Below are positions 11,893 to 12,234 of a DNA stretch of 12,234 bases, piece after piece (position 1 is the stretch's first letter; every line of letters begins with the position of its first letter). The notes under the pieces were generated by a model. The model was not told the origin of the DNA and did no database searches. It saw only the letters and a list, made by a program, of their open reading frames with translations. Made by a program: the position numbers and the translations under genes. The stretch comes from Actinomycetes bacterium (GTDB taxonomy: Bacteria; Actinomycetota; Acidimicrobiia; Acidimicrobiales; Palsa-688): assembly GCA_021827225.1 (NCBI GenBank), contig JAKAXG010000054.1, positions 1 to 12,234 on the forward strand, written 5' to 3'.

Positions 11893-12234
11893 ATGACCGA
11901 CTCCAGCGGACATTCGGACCCCGGCTCCTGGGCGGAGGTCCCTCCCCCTCCCCCCGCCCAGGAGCCGCCCGGCGGCGGGTGGCAGCCACCGTACGGAGGC
12001 TGGCACTGGCCCGGGGAGGCCGCCGGCGGGCCCGGCCCGTCGGCCCCGCTGCGCAAGCGGCGGACCAGCCCGGCCGTGACCGCGCTGCTCGTCGCCGGGG
12101 CGGCGGTAGTCAGCGTGGGCGCCGGCCACTACCTCTGGAGCACCTCGGCCACCACGGCCACCGCCGCCCGGGCCTCGACCCCCCCGACGACCGGCAACCC
12201 GGGCGGCTCGTCCTACGGCACCTCCCCCTACGCC
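11893..12234 (+). CDS. Membrane-anchored protein, N-terminal fragment (possibly HtrA-like serine protease)
   Basis: The reading frame is open from the ATG to the right edge, 114 codons, and is cut by the window. Residues 1-57 are a Pro/Gly/Trp-rich cytosolic tail (a run of five Pro at 17-21, then GGGWQPPYGGWHWPG) ending in the basic RKRR at 54-57. Residues about 60-82 form one hydrophobic segment, SPAVTALLVAGAAVVSVGAG and on, followed by a Ser/Thr/Gly/Pro-rich extracellular linker. Basic residues before the segment predict N-terminus inside. This layout is common at the front of actinomycete membrane-anchored HtrA/DegP-type proteases with trypsin-like and PDZ domains, but no catalytic residue is visible, so that is only a suggestion; other anchored proteins share it. 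A good ribosome binding site supports the start. Confidence 0.7.
   Translation, partial: MTDSSGHSDPGSWAEVPPPPPAQEPPGGGWQPPYGGWHWPGEAAGGPGPSAPLRKRRTSPAVTALLVAGAAVVSVGAGHYLWSTSATTATAARASTPPTTGNPGGSSYGTSPYA

Noticed and set aside
1..12234. CRISPR arrays, tRNA or rRNA genes, transposases, attachment sites, defence or toxin-antitoxin modules.
   Set aside because: I looked for repeat-spacer periodicity, cloverleaf-like sequence and matching protein motifs on both strands and saw none; the only tandem repeat is the 20-bp duplication at 9923-9974.

Overview
This is a gene-dense, very GC-rich window with many GTG starts, few intergenic bases and long spurious antisense frames. The gene set includes an InhA-like enoyl reductase, a WS/DGAT acyltransferase and an orphan LuxR regulator. 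Together these suggest an actinomycete, perhaps an Acidimicrobiia-type lineage; that assignment is inference from gene style, not a database match. I see no rRNA, tRNA, CRISPR array, insertion sequence or prophage gene, and no stretch over 300 bases without a gene.

Layout. Positions 1-99 (minus) hold the start of a zinc-ribbon protein that runs off the left edge. Upstream of it on the same strand is a LuxR-type regulator (147-887). Across a 125-bp divergent spacer lies inorganic pyrophosphatase ppa (1013-1522, plus). Next comes a lipid block. A WS/DGAT acyltransferase and an acyl carrier protein lie on the minus strand (1551-3244). Facing away across only 44 bp is a tight plus-strand operon of fabI (InhA-like), fabG, fabZ and a LOG-family hydrolase (3289-5751). 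fabF (minus, 5723-6967) converges on it and overlaps the LOG gene by 29 bp. The block supplies one carrier, ketosynthase, ketoreductase, dehydratase and enoyl reductase, which is one full turn of type II fatty acid elongation, plus an enzyme that can place the acyl chains into triacylglycerol or wax ester. FabD, FabH and acetyl-CoA carboxylase are not present.

Positions 7065-9951 (plus) encode a KimA-like APC-family transporter with a cytosolic USP-like region and an extra C-terminal OB-fold, followed by a small SAM methyltransferase whose stop codon lies inside a 20-bp tandem duplication. An aldo/keto reductase (10027-10890, plus) converges on an ACMSD-type amidohydrolase (10907-11770, minus). 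The right edge (11893-12234, plus) holds the cytosolic tail and membrane anchor of a truncated protein, possibly an HtrA-like protease.

Regulation. Six of the promoter-proximal starts have a TANNNT-like hexamer 6-8 nt before the start codon, which suggests that leaderless transcripts are common here.

The most interesting observations are the transporter/OB-fold fusion, which joins parts I recall as separate neighbouring genes around the Trk potassium genes of other actinomycetes, and the pairing of an ACP with a storage-lipid acyltransferase beside the FAS II genes. I did not find an unmistakably new defence or mobile system.
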